In this document: piece after piece, positions 17,472-25,817 of the stretch
Layout of the letters: each line of letters begins with the position of its first letter
How positions within the stretch are numbered: the stretch's first letter is position 1
DNA from: an uncultured Micromonospora sp.
GTDB taxonomy: Bacteria; Actinomycetota; Actinomycetes; Mycobacteriales; Micromonosporaceae
Direction of reading: 5' to 3'
DNA length: 38,643 bases
Assembly (NCBI GenBank): GCA_937951935.1
Contig: CALGAM010000005.1
Coordinates: 1-38,643 of the forward strand
Program-made: the position numbers and the translations under genes
The notes under the pieces: generated by a model
Told to the model about the DNA's origin: nothing
Databases searched by the model: none
Seen by the model: only the letters and a program-made list of their open reading frames with translations

Positions 17472-18761
17472 ATGAGCACGTCACCGGGCGAGCCGCCCGT
17501 GGTCGTGATCGGGGCCGGCCCGGTCGGCCTGGCCGCCGCGGCGCACCTGTACGAGCGAGGGCTGCCGTTCACCGTCCTTGAGGCGAAGGACGCGCCGGGC
17601 GCGGCCGTACGCGAGTGGGGACACGTACGGATGTTCTCCCCGTGGCGGTACAACGTCGACCGCACCGCCGCCCGCCTGCTCGCCGACAGCGGCTGGACCG
17701 CTCCCGACCCCGACCGTCTGCCCACCGGCGCACACCTGGTCGCCGAGTACCTCCAGCCGCTGGCCGCCCTGCCGGCGCTCGCCCCACACGTCCGCTACCA
17801 CGCCCGGGTGGTGGCGGTGACCCGTCTCGGCCTGGACCGGCTCCGCACCGCCGGCCGGGCCACCACGCCGTTCCTGGTACGGCTGGCCTCCGGCGAGGAC
17901 GTGCTGGCACGGGCGGTGATCGACGCCTCCGGCACCTGGCACACCCCCAACGTGCTCGGCGCGTCCGGGATCCCCGCGCACGGCGAGACCGACGCCGCCG
18001 GGTTCGTCGTGGGCGCCCTGCCCGACGTGCTCGGTGCCGACCGGGAGCAGTTCGCCGGCCGGCACACGCTGGTCGTCGGCGCCGGCCACTCGGCGGCGAA
18101 CACGCTGCTCGCCCTCGCCGACCTGGCCGGCCGGGCAGCGGGTACCCGGGTGACGTGGGCGATCCGCTCGGCCAGTCCGGCCCGCACCTACGGCGGCGGG
18201 GACGCCGACGCCCTACCCGCCCGGGGTGCGCTCGGCACCCGGCTGCGGGAGCACGTGGAGGCCGGCCGTATCGCCCTGGTCACGGAATTCGCCGTCCACT
18301 CCCTGACCCCGCGGCCCGACGGAACGGTCGAGGTCAGCGACGGCACCCGGACGATCGTGGCCCACCGGATCGTCTCGGCCACCGGCTTTCGCCCCGACCA
18401 CTCCATCGCCGGTGAGCTGCGTCTGGACCTGGATCCGATCATGGGCTCCACCCGGGCCCTCGCCCCACTGATCGACCCGAACCACCACTCCTGCGGCACG
18501 GTTCCACCGCACGGCGTCGACCAGCTCACCCACCCGGAGCCGGACTACTACGCCATCGGAATGAAAAGCTACGGGCGGGCTCCCACGTTCCTGCTGGCCA
18601 CCGGCTACGAGCAGGCCCGCTCCGTCGTCGCCGCACTCGCCGGTGACTGGGCCGCGGCCCGCGACGTCCGGCTCGACCTGCCCGAAACCGGGGTCTGCGT
18701 CGGCGATCCCGTCCGCGACGAGGACAGCACCCCCGTCGGGGGAGGCTGCTGCGGCCGCTGA
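17472..18761 (+). CDS. ArsO-like FAD/NAD(P)-dependent flavoprotein monooxygenase
   Basis: 429 aa from the ATG at 17472 with GGAGG nine bases upstream; an in-frame GTG at 17403 lies inside the operator and is rejected. The first Rossmann motif is VVVIGAGPVGLAAAAHL (near residue 10) for FAD; a second, TLVVGAGHSAANTLL (near 200), binds NAD(P)H. The fold is that of flavin monooxygenases and thioredoxin-reductase-like proteins found in ars operons (often called ArsO). SATGFRPDHSI is the usual late ATG-type motif. The C-terminus ends GGGCCGR; adjacent cysteines there would suit thiol or metalloid chemistry. The ArsR pairing suggests a role in arsenic or thiol stress, but the substrate is unknown. 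Confidence 0.82.
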   Translation: MSTSPGEPPVVVIGAGPVGLAAAAHLYERGLPFTVLEAKDAPGAAVREWGHVRMFSPWRYNVDRTAARLLADSGWTAPDPDRLPTGAHLVAEYLQPLAALPALAPHVRYHARVVAVTRLGLDRLRTAGRATTPFLVRLASGEDVLARAVIDASGTWHTPNVLGASGIPAHGETDAAGFVVGALPDVLGADREQFAGRHTLVVGAGHSAANTLLALADLAGRAAGTRVTWAIRSASPARTYGGGDADALPARGALGTRLREHVEAGRIALVTEFAVHSLTPRPDGTVEVSDGTRTIVAHRIVSATGFRPDHSIAGELRLDLDPIMGSTRALAPLIDPNHHSCGTVPPHGVDQLTHPEPDYYAIGMKSYGRAPTFLLATGYEQARSVVAALAGDWAAARDVRLDLPETGVCVGDPVRDEDSTPVGGGCCGR

Positions 18762-18921
18762 GTTCCCGACGCGTGCTCCACACCGCCGGCGGGCCCGGGA
18801 CGCCTCCACGCCGCCGGCCGTCTGCCGGTGGTCCAACCAGGAGCGCGGGCCGGTCCGGCAGCCGACCCTCGCGGCCCCGTCCGCCCCGCCGCGCCCCGGC
18901 GGCCGCGCCCGGTACGTCCGA

Positions 18922-20163
18922 TCACCGGGCGGTGCCGGCGCGGCGGGCACGCCGGGTCGCGTAAACCAGCAACAGCGCGACCGCGACCCCCTCGGCGACC
19001 AGGATCAGGACCGCCCCGACCGGTCCGACCCAGGAGGCCAGCGACGTGTACCACAGCCGGATCAGCAGTACGCCGACCGTGCCGCCACAGCCGACCGTCG
19101 CCAGTCCGTACAGGGCGTACACGACGCGGTCCCGACGCGGGTAGCCGCCCACCGCACGCGGGCCGCCACGCAACAGCCTGCCGTAGAAGCGGTACGTCTC
19201 AGCGCGCAGGTCGACCAGGTTGAGCGCGTGGGTGAGCATGTAGTAGCCGTCCAGCCGCAGGAAGGGCACCAGGTTGAGGCCGGCCGACACGGTGCCGAAG
19301 AGCAGGACCGCGCCGGCCAGTCCGTGCAGCAGGTGCCCGGTCGGGGCCAACGCCCAGACGGCGGCGAACGGCAGCAGGGCGAGCATGGTGGAGAACACCC
19401 CGGCGAACGCGGTCGCGACCCGTTGACCGGGCGGCAGCAGCACCACGTCGTCGACCCTGCAGTACGGGGCCAGCACCGGAAACCGCCACAACAGGCCGAT
19501 CTCCCGCACCCGCCCGCCGAAGTGCCAGCAGGTCAGCCCGTGCGCGCACTCGTGCACGAAGACGAGCGACCAGGCGACGAGCACCCCGAGCACGGTGGGC
19601 AGGACGCCCCGCCGGTCCTCGGCGAAGACCACGTCGACCAGCCGTGACCAGTCGTACACCACGTAGCCGGCGAGGGCGAACACGGCGCACAGCGCCGGCA
19701 CCACGAACCCCGGACGGAACAGCACGGCCAGCCGCGGCCCGACGCGGGCGAACAGCCGGTCGGGGTCGAACAGCGGAAACCGCGCGTGCAGCAGGCTCCG
19801 TCTCACCTCGGCGGCCGGGGGCGGGGCCGGCGTCTCGCCGTCGGCCACCCCGGCCAGCAGGTGCCGGCGGTGCAGCATCGCGAACAGCTGCTGCCAGCTC
19901 TCCGGGCCGAGCCGACGCCCGAACGCCTCGGCGTACGCGGCGCCCAGCTCGTCCACGGAACGCCGTCCGTCCATGCGGGACAGCAGGAAGTACTCCCGTG
20001 GGCCGACGCGGTAGAACCGGCCGGACACCGGGTCCTTGACGTGGTGCACCACGTCCTCGCCCCGACGCTGCGCGGGGCCCAGCACGACCTCCGGCCGCAG
20101 CCGGGGCCGTACCGCCGCGGTGTCAGTCGGCCGTGCCGCCGCGGTGTCAGCCGTGCCCACCAC
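18922..20163 (-). CDS. M50-type membrane zinc protease with PqqD-like N-terminal domain
   Basis: 413 aa from a GTG preceded by GAGGAGG. Residues ~30-105 resemble PqqD-like winged helices used in RiPP pathways to hold peptides (VVHHVKDPVSGRFYRVGPREYFLLSRMDG). Membrane segments start near residue 152. HECAH (204-208) and LRLDG (302-306) are the zinc-binding HExxH and LDG motifs of site-2-protease-like M50 enzymes, and at least six hydrophobic helices are visible, with a basic cytoplasmic end. It is the last gene of the RiPP operon, 78 nt after the SpaB_C-type gene. Likely roles are leader cleavage, release at the membrane or self-protection; the sequence does not decide between these. Confidence 0.85.
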   Translation of the reverse strand: MVGTADTAAARPTDTAAVRPRLRPEVVLGPAQRRGEDVVHHVKDPVSGRFYRVGPREYFLLSRMDGRRSVDELGAAYAEAFGRRLGPESWQQLFAMLHRRHLLAGVADGETPAPPPAAEVRRSLLHARFPLFDPDRLFARVGPRLAVLFRPGFVVPALCAVFALAGYVVYDWSRLVDVVFAEDRRGVLPTVLGVLVAWSLVFVHECAHGLTCWHFGGRVREIGLLWRFPVLAPYCRVDDVVLLPPGQRVATAFAGVFSTMLALLPFAAVWALAPTGHLLHGLAGAVLLFGTVSAGLNLVPFLRLDGYYMLTHALNLVDLRAETYRFYGRLLRGGPRAVGGYPRRDRVVYALYGLATVGCGGTVGVLLIRLWYTSLASWVGPVGAVLILVAEGVAVALLLVYATRRARRAGTAR

Positions 20164-20241
20164 GCCTCACCTCCTCGGGCCGGCGGCCCGGTCGCGCCGC
20201 ACCGTCCCGGACCGGCGTCACCACCCTCCCCGGCCGGTCGG

Positions 20242-21288
20242 TCACGCCGCACCCACCGGCGACAGGTCGTCGAGCAGCGCCTTCCGGATGACGTAGGAGA
20301 GGTAGATCTCGTCCAGGATGCTCACGCCGAGCCGGTTGTTGGTCATGTGCATGTACGAACTGAGCAGGACCGGCAGCGCGACGTCCGGGTCGGTGGTCGG
20401 GGTGGGGTCGCCGCCGCCGCGCTGGAACCACACGACACCGCTGGCGACCAGGTCGGTGACCCGGTTCCGGAGCTCGTGGCAGTGTGCCAGCCAGCGTTTC
20501 TCCACCCCGGCGGTCGTGTCGGCCTCCCCACGCGCGGCCCGGCGCAGCGCGGTCAACCGGTCGCGCAGCGAGTCCGCCATCCGCCGGTAGCTGGTGTCGA
20601 AACTGGCGTGGTACTCGTCGCTGGGTTCCTGGTAGGAGACCTCCCAGAAGCGTCGGTACTCCTCGAGGAAGTCGGCGATGCGTCGCTCGTCGCGCAGGAA
20701 CACCGCGCACATCATCATCATGAGCTGGGTGGCCAGGCCGAGCAGCACCGGGCGGACGTGGACGTTCGTGGTGGCGAGCAGGTGCAGGACGACGTCGCTG
20801 GACTGCTCGAAGTGCCACTCGGCCAGCTCCACGCCCGCCGGGCCGCCGTACCGGCCGTACTCGCGCTCGTAGGGGATGTACGCGTAGCTGTTGTTCGGGC
20901 GCATCGGCATCACGCCGTCCGGCCCGTACGTCTCGTTCCAGCGCTGCTCGCCGTACTCGGCGAGGAACATCTGCCGGTAGAGGTCGGCCAGCCCCTCACT
21001 GTCCGCCTCGTAGAGCGCCGGCCGGCGGCGGAGGAACCCGTCGATGGCGGTGTCGACCTCGGCGCGCACCACGGCCGGGTCCACCCCGGGGGCGGGCAGC
21101 AGCCGCAGCCGGACGTGCGGTCCCTCCAGCCAGTACTTGATGAAGAAGTAGCGGCTGATCAGCCCCTCGGCGCGCAGCCGGTCCACCAGGGGCCGCACGC
21201 ACTCCACCAGCATCGGGTTGGCGTTGCTGGCGTAGAACACGTGCACGCTGAGCCATCCGTGGTCGACCGGCGAGGGTACCTCAGTCAC
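20242..21288 (-). CDS. Thiopeptide-type SpaB_C-domain protein, probable glutamate-elimination half of a split LanB
   Basis: 348 aa from the GTG at 21288; its first bases GTGACTGA overlap the stop of the LanB N-terminal gene by 8 nt, so translation is coupled. The N-terminus (WLSVHVFY, PLVDRLRAEG, YFFIKYWLEGPHVRLRL) is the hallmark of the family. EREYGRYGGPAGVELAEWHF followed by SSDVVL matches the pattern of LanB elimination domains, which remove glutamyl groups from Ser/Thr to give dehydroamino acids. In thiopeptide clusters two such proteins occur, one for elimination and one for pyridine formation by [4+2] cycloaddition. Only one is present here, directly coupled to the glutamylation gene, so elimination is the economical assignment; pyridine synthesis is not excluded. 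Confidence 0.85.
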   Translation of the reverse strand: MTEVPSPVDHGWLSVHVFYASNANPMLVECVRPLVDRLRAEGLISRYFFIKYWLEGPHVRLRLLPAPGVDPAVVRAEVDTAIDGFLRRRPALYEADSEGLADLYRQMFLAEYGEQRWNETYGPDGVMPMRPNNSYAYIPYEREYGRYGGPAGVELAEWHFEQSSDVVLHLLATTNVHVRPVLLGLATQLMMMMCAVFLRDERRIADFLEEYRRFWEVSYQEPSDEYHASFDTSYRRMADSLRDRLTALRRAARGEADTTAGVEKRWLAHCHELRNRVTDLVASGVVWFQRGGGDPTPTTDPDVALPVLLSSYMHMTNNRLGVSILDEIYLSYVIRKALLDDLSPVGAA

Positions 21289-24061
21289 GTTCGCCCCCTC
21301 CGGTTCGGGTGCCGTTGAGTTCGACGGTGAGTTCGGTGACGTGGCTGCCGCCCGCGCCGCGCAGCACCTGCGCGTGGCGGCCGGGCAGCATCTCGGTGAA
21401 CACCAGCCGGCTGCCGGCCTGGCGGGCGACGGCGTCCAGCAGCTCCAGGGAGAAGTAGCTGTCGAAGTCGATGTAGCGCGGCTTCCGGTCGAAGCGCACA
21501 CCCGGCTCCCCACCCGCGGGACCGCCGTCCGCCGCCTGGGCGGGCCGGGCGCCCTCGGGGGTGGCGAAGACCCGTCGGGGCAGCCCGTTCTCCCGGCGCC
21601 AGCGGGCCCAGCCGAGGAACCACTCGGCCGCCGACTGGTCCGGGGTGCGTGCCCCCGGCAGGTAGTCCGGGTGCAGCTTCCACATCCGACGCTGCAGCAC
21701 GACGCCGCGGTGCCGGATCCGGGGGTAGCTGGCGATGGTACGGCCGGGCAGCCGTACGTTCGTGCCGGCCCACAGGTCGGGCTGGGCCATGCCCAGGTAG
21801 GCGAAGTTGAGCAGCACCTGCTGCACCTCGGGCAGTGCCATCGGCAGGAGGAAACCCAGGTAGACCGGGATCACCTCGGCGTCCAGCCGGCGGGAGCGCA
21901 GCATCAGGCGGTCACTGCCCGGATCGTGCTCGACCACCAGGTCGTCCATGTGGATCTGCTCGTCGCGGGGGCGGAAGCTCATCTCGCCCGGGCAGACCAG
22001 CTCGTAGGGCGTCACGGCCGGGTGCAGGTTGAGGTTGGTCGCGTCGTACCCGCCCTTCAGCTCGGCGAGCACCGCGCCCGGCGGTTGCAGGCGGGCCAGC
22101 TCGGCGCGCAGCGTCTCGGCCAGCCGCGCGTCGTCGAACAGGTACGCGAACCGGGAGAACAGCAGGGTCATACCGGAGTAGACCCGGTTGACCACCACCC
22201 GGGGCTCGGTGCCGTCGTCGGCGATCTGCAGGAAGAACGACCGGGGGTCCAGCGCACCCAGGTTCGTCGGCACCAGCGCGGCGATGTCGGCCATGAACCG
22301 GTCGTCGAGGACCAGCTCCGGCGCGTCCGGCGGCAGGTTCGCGTACGCCTCGTCGATGCGGCGGGCCAGTTCGATCCGGGCGTCGTCCAACGCGGTGATC
22401 TCGTCCTGCCGGAACCAGTTCTCCTGGCGGACGTACCGGTTCTCCTCGTCGAACGCCCGACGGCGCAGCATCCGGGTGCTGTAGTGCGCGAAGAAGTCCT
22501 GCTGGAACTCGTGGGCGAAGGTGAGCAGGTCCGGGCAGCGGCCGCCGGGACCGTACCGGGCCAGGAAGAACCCCCGGGTGACCAGCCGTCGGGGCAGGTT
22601 GACGTCGAACAGCGGCATGATCCGGGCCAGTGCCCGCAGGCCGGGCAGGACGTCCCGCTCCCAGCGGTCGCGGTCGGCGGTCACCCGCGTGCCGGGCGCG
22701 AGGGTGGCGTCCTCGTACAGCAGGGTGCGCGGGGGCGGCACGTCGGCCCGGCCCAGCTCGGCGTGCGCGGCGGCGAGCTCGGCGCGGATGCGACCGAGCA
22801 CGCGGCGCCGCCCCCCGAGATCCTCGTCCGGGTACGCGGCCACCAGCCGGTTGGCCGCCGCGACCCGGTCGGCCAACCGGTCGGCCCAGTCGGTGCCGAT
22901 GCCGCGCAGCGCCGCCCGGTAGCCGTCGACCGGGTCGGCCGCGTGGATGTCCAGCTGCAGGTTGGGGACCACCAGCAGGCCGACCCGCAGGAGGTGGTGC
23001 AGGTACTGCTCGACCTCGGCGACCGGCCGGTCGCCGTCGGCGACGAGCGCGGTGACCAGGTCGCCCAGCCGGCGGACGCGTCCGCCGTCGAGCGCCGCCA
23101 GGACGTCGGCCAGCAGCCGGCCCGACGGCAGCACGAACAACGACTCGTGGATCGCCTCCAGGGTGACCGCCGCGTCGCCGTCCTCGGTGGCGGTGCGGCG
23201 CCGGCGCAGGTAGCGGACGCGGCCGTGCTCGATGCGCCACCCGGCGGTGACGGTGACCGGCAGGTCGGCCCGACGGGTCTCGTCGGCGAGCACGATCGCG
23301 GACAGCCGGCCGAGTGCGGCGAGGTTGAGCCGGGCCCGGCCGCGCCGGCCCGCCCCGCCCGGCCACTCCACCCGCAGCAGGTCGCCGGTGCCGGTGGTGA
23401 AGGTGCCGACGTCGACCGTGGTCAGCCGACTGAACGGGCTGGTCTTGCCGGCGGTGCGGTAGACGTACTCCAGAAGCGACCGTTCGACCCGTCGGGTCCG
23501 CTTGCTCCGGGTCCTGCCGTCCCGCAGGTACGTGTCGAGGTACTGGTCCAGAGACGGGGAGGCGAGCTGGATGCCGCCGCGCAGGTCGGGGTGGTCGGCG
23601 AGGCGGCGCAGCCGGGCGCGTCGCTCGGCGAGCTCCCGGTCGAGCAGGTCCGGCCCGGCGGACCGCTCCCGCTGGTAGGTCGACCAGGTGGTCAGCCAGT
23701 CCCGCAGCCGGGCGTGGACGTCGGAACCGAGCCGGTCGGCCGGCCACCGGTCCGGGTCGGCCGGCCGGGGCGCCCGCAGGTTGTACACGTCCCGGCGGAG
23801 TTGGATCAACCGCTGGCGCAGCGTGTCGTCGTCGAGGTTGCGGCCGATCACCTCCCGCAGCGCGTCGGCCAGCTCCTGCCCGGTGCGGCGCAGCCGGTCC
23901 TCCAGGTCGAGCACCCGCCCCGCCCAGGCCGCGGTGGCCTCGCAGGCCAGCTCGTCGGCGACCTCCAGCGGCAGGGCAGCGGTGCGCAGCATGAACACCT
24001 CGGGCATCCGCCAGGTCAGCTCGGTGGCCGGTGCCCCCGGGGTCGTCGCCGTCACCGTCAC
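21281..24061 (-). CDS. LanB-like dehydratase, glutamylation part (split lantibiotic dehydratase)
   Basis: 926 aa from a GTG with AAAGGAGG five bases upstream; the longer frame upstream is not coding. The sequence resembles the LanB N-terminal domain: early MPEVFMLRTAALPLE, LLEYVYRTAGKTSPFSRLTTVDVG around residue 190, DVNLPRRLVTRGFFLARYG around 480, and a Lys/Arg-rich C-terminal region with LQRRMWKLHPDYLPG. These enzymes transfer glutamate from charged tRNA-Glu to Ser and Thr of a precursor core. There is no C-terminal SpaB_C part; that is a separate, overlapping downstream gene, the split form typical of thiopeptide and goadsporin-like clusters. Its substrates should be the Ser/Thr residues of the three nearby precursor cores that escape cyclisation. 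Confidence 0.92.
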   Translation of the reverse strand: MTVTATTPGAPATELTWRMPEVFMLRTAALPLEVADELACEATAAWAGRVLDLEDRLRRTGQELADALREVIGRNLDDDTLRQRLIQLRRDVYNLRAPRPADPDRWPADRLGSDVHARLRDWLTTWSTYQRERSAGPDLLDRELAERRARLRRLADHPDLRGGIQLASPSLDQYLDTYLRDGRTRSKRTRRVERSLLEYVYRTAGKTSPFSRLTTVDVGTFTTGTGDLLRVEWPGGAGRRGRARLNLAALGRLSAIVLADETRRADLPVTVTAGWRIEHGRVRYLRRRRTATEDGDAAVTLEAIHESLFVLPSGRLLADVLAALDGGRVRRLGDLVTALVADGDRPVAEVEQYLHHLLRVGLLVVPNLQLDIHAADPVDGYRAALRGIGTDWADRLADRVAAANRLVAAYPDEDLGGRRRVLGRIRAELAAAHAELGRADVPPPRTLLYEDATLAPGTRVTADRDRWERDVLPGLRALARIMPLFDVNLPRRLVTRGFFLARYGPGGRCPDLLTFAHEFQQDFFAHYSTRMLRRRAFDEENRYVRQENWFRQDEITALDDARIELARRIDEAYANLPPDAPELVLDDRFMADIAALVPTNLGALDPRSFFLQIADDGTEPRVVVNRVYSGMTLLFSRFAYLFDDARLAETLRAELARLQPPGAVLAELKGGYDATNLNLHPAVTPYELVCPGEMSFRPRDEQIHMDDLVVEHDPGSDRLMLRSRRLDAEVIPVYLGFLLPMALPEVQQVLLNFAYLGMAQPDLWAGTNVRLPGRTIASYPRIRHRGVVLQRRMWKLHPDYLPGARTPDQSAAEWFLGWARWRRENGLPRRVFATPEGARPAQAADGGPAGGEPGVRFDRKPRYIDFDSYFSLELLDAVARQAGSRLVFTEMLPGRHAQVLRGAGGSHVTELTVELNGTRTGGGERD

Positions 24062-24105
24062 GGCAGCCTCCTTTCTCGCCCGCACGCCCGCCTCGGCGCC
24101 GTCGG

Positions 24106-25803
24106 TCACAGTTGGTACACCAGCTCGGCGGCGTGGTCCGGCTGCCGGCCGAGCAACAGGAACAGCAGGGTCCGCTCGTCGGTGGCGTCGATGCCGAGGG
24201 CCTCGTTCATCGCGACGTTGTCGAACCCCAGCACCGCGCCGCAGCCCAGACCCTGGGCGGTCGCGGCGCAGTAGACGTACTGCGCCACCGTGCCGACCTC
24301 GGCGTTGAGGATCCGGTAGCCGCGTGGGCCGCACGCGGCCAGCACGGCCTCCAGCCGCCCGGTGATGGCGATCACCGCGCCGACCTGCGTCATCGCGTAG
24401 TTGGTGAGGAAGTACCGCTGCTGCAGGAACGCGGCCATGTCCGCCGGCGGCGCGGCGTCGGCCGGCAGCAGCGCGTGGTCGGCGGCACGGTAGGCGTACG
24501 CTCCCGGGGCCAGCCCGGCGACGTGGTTGGCGAACACCCACAGCCGGGTCAGCCCCGGCCCGTCCTCCGACGGCGTGACGTCGGCCGGGTAGCGCCCGCC
24601 GGTGGCGGCGAACGCCAGCGTGGTACCCACCTCGGCGACGGTCAGCTCCGGCGGCCGGCGGAACCGGCCGAAGCTGCTCTGCCGGGCCCGCAGCACCGTG
24701 GACAGCGGTTGGTCGAGCCGGTCGAGCTCGGGCGGCGGCAGCGGTGTCGGCGTACCGGACAGGTCGGCGACGGCGGCGGCCCGCAGCTCCTGTGGGGCGT
24801 CCCCGGCGACCGGTGCCATCGCCGCCCGGTGCACCGCGGTGACCTGGGGGAACGACAGGACCCTGCGGGACCGTTCGAACGCCACGTGCCGGACCCGTGG
24901 CCCGGGGGTCGCCCCGGCCGACGGCTCGACGTCCTGCCGTGGCACCTCGGGCCGCCGGCCGGCGGACGGCGCGGTGGCGTCCACGGCCGTCCGCTCCGGG
25001 CCGGCGGCGGCACGGGCCTCCGGCGTCTCGTCGTCCGCCCAGTGCAGGGGGACGACCGCGAAGACGCTCTCCGCGTCACCGTCCAGCCCCAGCAGGTCGT
25101 CCAGCGGGCCCGGGTCGAAGGACAGGACCCGGCGCAGCGGCGCGCCGATCGCCCGGGCGAGCAGGTCCCAGGAGCCGAGCAGGGCCCCCAGGTCCTGGGT
25201 GACCACGTGGTAGCAGAAGGTGTTGTACTTGAAGGAGTTCTTCCAGAACCGGATGCTGAGCAGCAGGTAATGGTCGGTCCCGTCGGCCGCCGCGCCGAGC
25301 GCGTCGCGCACCACCGGCGTGACGTCCCCGACGAGCAGCCGCTCCAGCGCGTGGTGGCCGGTGGCGTAGTGGTAGACGCCGGGCAGCAGCGGGCCGGACG
25401 GCCCGGCGACCAGGTAGATCTCCACCGGGTACATGCCGCCGCCGGACGCCGTCGCCCGCCCCCAGACGGCGTGCGGAAAGTGCACCCGCTTGGCGATGTC
25501 CTGGTTCCAGTTCACCGCCAGCCGTCGGTCGAGCACCCCGTAGGAGAGCCGCAACAGGGTGGCCAGCCGGTCCAGCGTCCAGCCGCCGGCCGGGCGCTGC
25601 GGCCCGGTCAGCAGGTCACGCAGGGTGGTCAGCCGGGGCGGGTCGGTTGCCAACGGCACCCGCACCGCGTCCGGGTACGTCTTGTGCCGGGACGGCTGGT
25701 CGGCCCAGTCGACCTCGAAACCCGGCGGCTCCATGGGCTCACGGGCACGCCGGAACACCGCCTCGGCGTACTGTCGGACGACCTCGATGGCGCCGTGCTG
25801 CAT
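24106..25803 (-). CDS. SagB-type azoline dehydrogenase (double nitroreductase)
   Basis: 565 aa from an ATG preceded by GAGGAG, which overlaps the stop codon of the YcaO gene 14 nt upstream. The N-terminal half has SagB landmarks: RHKTYPDAVRVPL, SGGGMYPVEIYLV, and RFWKNSFKYNTFCYHV, where Lys and Tyr residues correspond to the catalytic region of FMN azoline oxidases. An acidic/Pro-rich linker (about residues 255-305) separates a second nitroreductase-like half (LRARQSSFGRFRR, TNYAMTQVGAVIAI, LNAEVGTVAQYVY, GCGAVLGFDNVAMNEAL). The enzyme should oxidise thiazolines and (methyl)oxazolines to azoles using FMN. Two nitroreductase units in one chain is the form seen in actinobacterial thiopeptide-type clusters. 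Confidence 0.92.
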   Translation of the reverse strand: MQHGAIEVVRQYAEAVFRRAREPMEPPGFEVDWADQPSRHKTYPDAVRVPLATDPPRLTTLRDLLTGPQRPAGGWTLDRLATLLRLSYGVLDRRLAVNWNQDIAKRVHFPHAVWGRATASGGGMYPVEIYLVAGPSGPLLPGVYHYATGHHALERLLVGDVTPVVRDALGAAADGTDHYLLLSIRFWKNSFKYNTFCYHVVTQDLGALLGSWDLLARAIGAPLRRVLSFDPGPLDDLLGLDGDAESVFAVVPLHWADDETPEARAAAGPERTAVDATAPSAGRRPEVPRQDVEPSAGATPGPRVRHVAFERSRRVLSFPQVTAVHRAAMAPVAGDAPQELRAAAVADLSGTPTPLPPPELDRLDQPLSTVLRARQSSFGRFRRPPELTVAEVGTTLAFAATGGRYPADVTPSEDGPGLTRLWVFANHVAGLAPGAYAYRAADHALLPADAAPPADMAAFLQQRYFLTNYAMTQVGAVIAITGRLEAVLAACGPRGYRILNAEVGTVAQYVYCAATAQGLGCGAVLGFDNVAMNEALGIDATDERTLLFLLLGRQPDHAAELVYQL

Positions 25804-25817
25804 GGCGGGACGCTCCT

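Noticed and set aside
21341..24274. Long plus-strand frame (977 codons) opposite the LanB-like gene
   Set aside because: The translation is rich in Gln/Val/Gly/Arg with no domain features, while the minus strand encodes a clear dehydratase.
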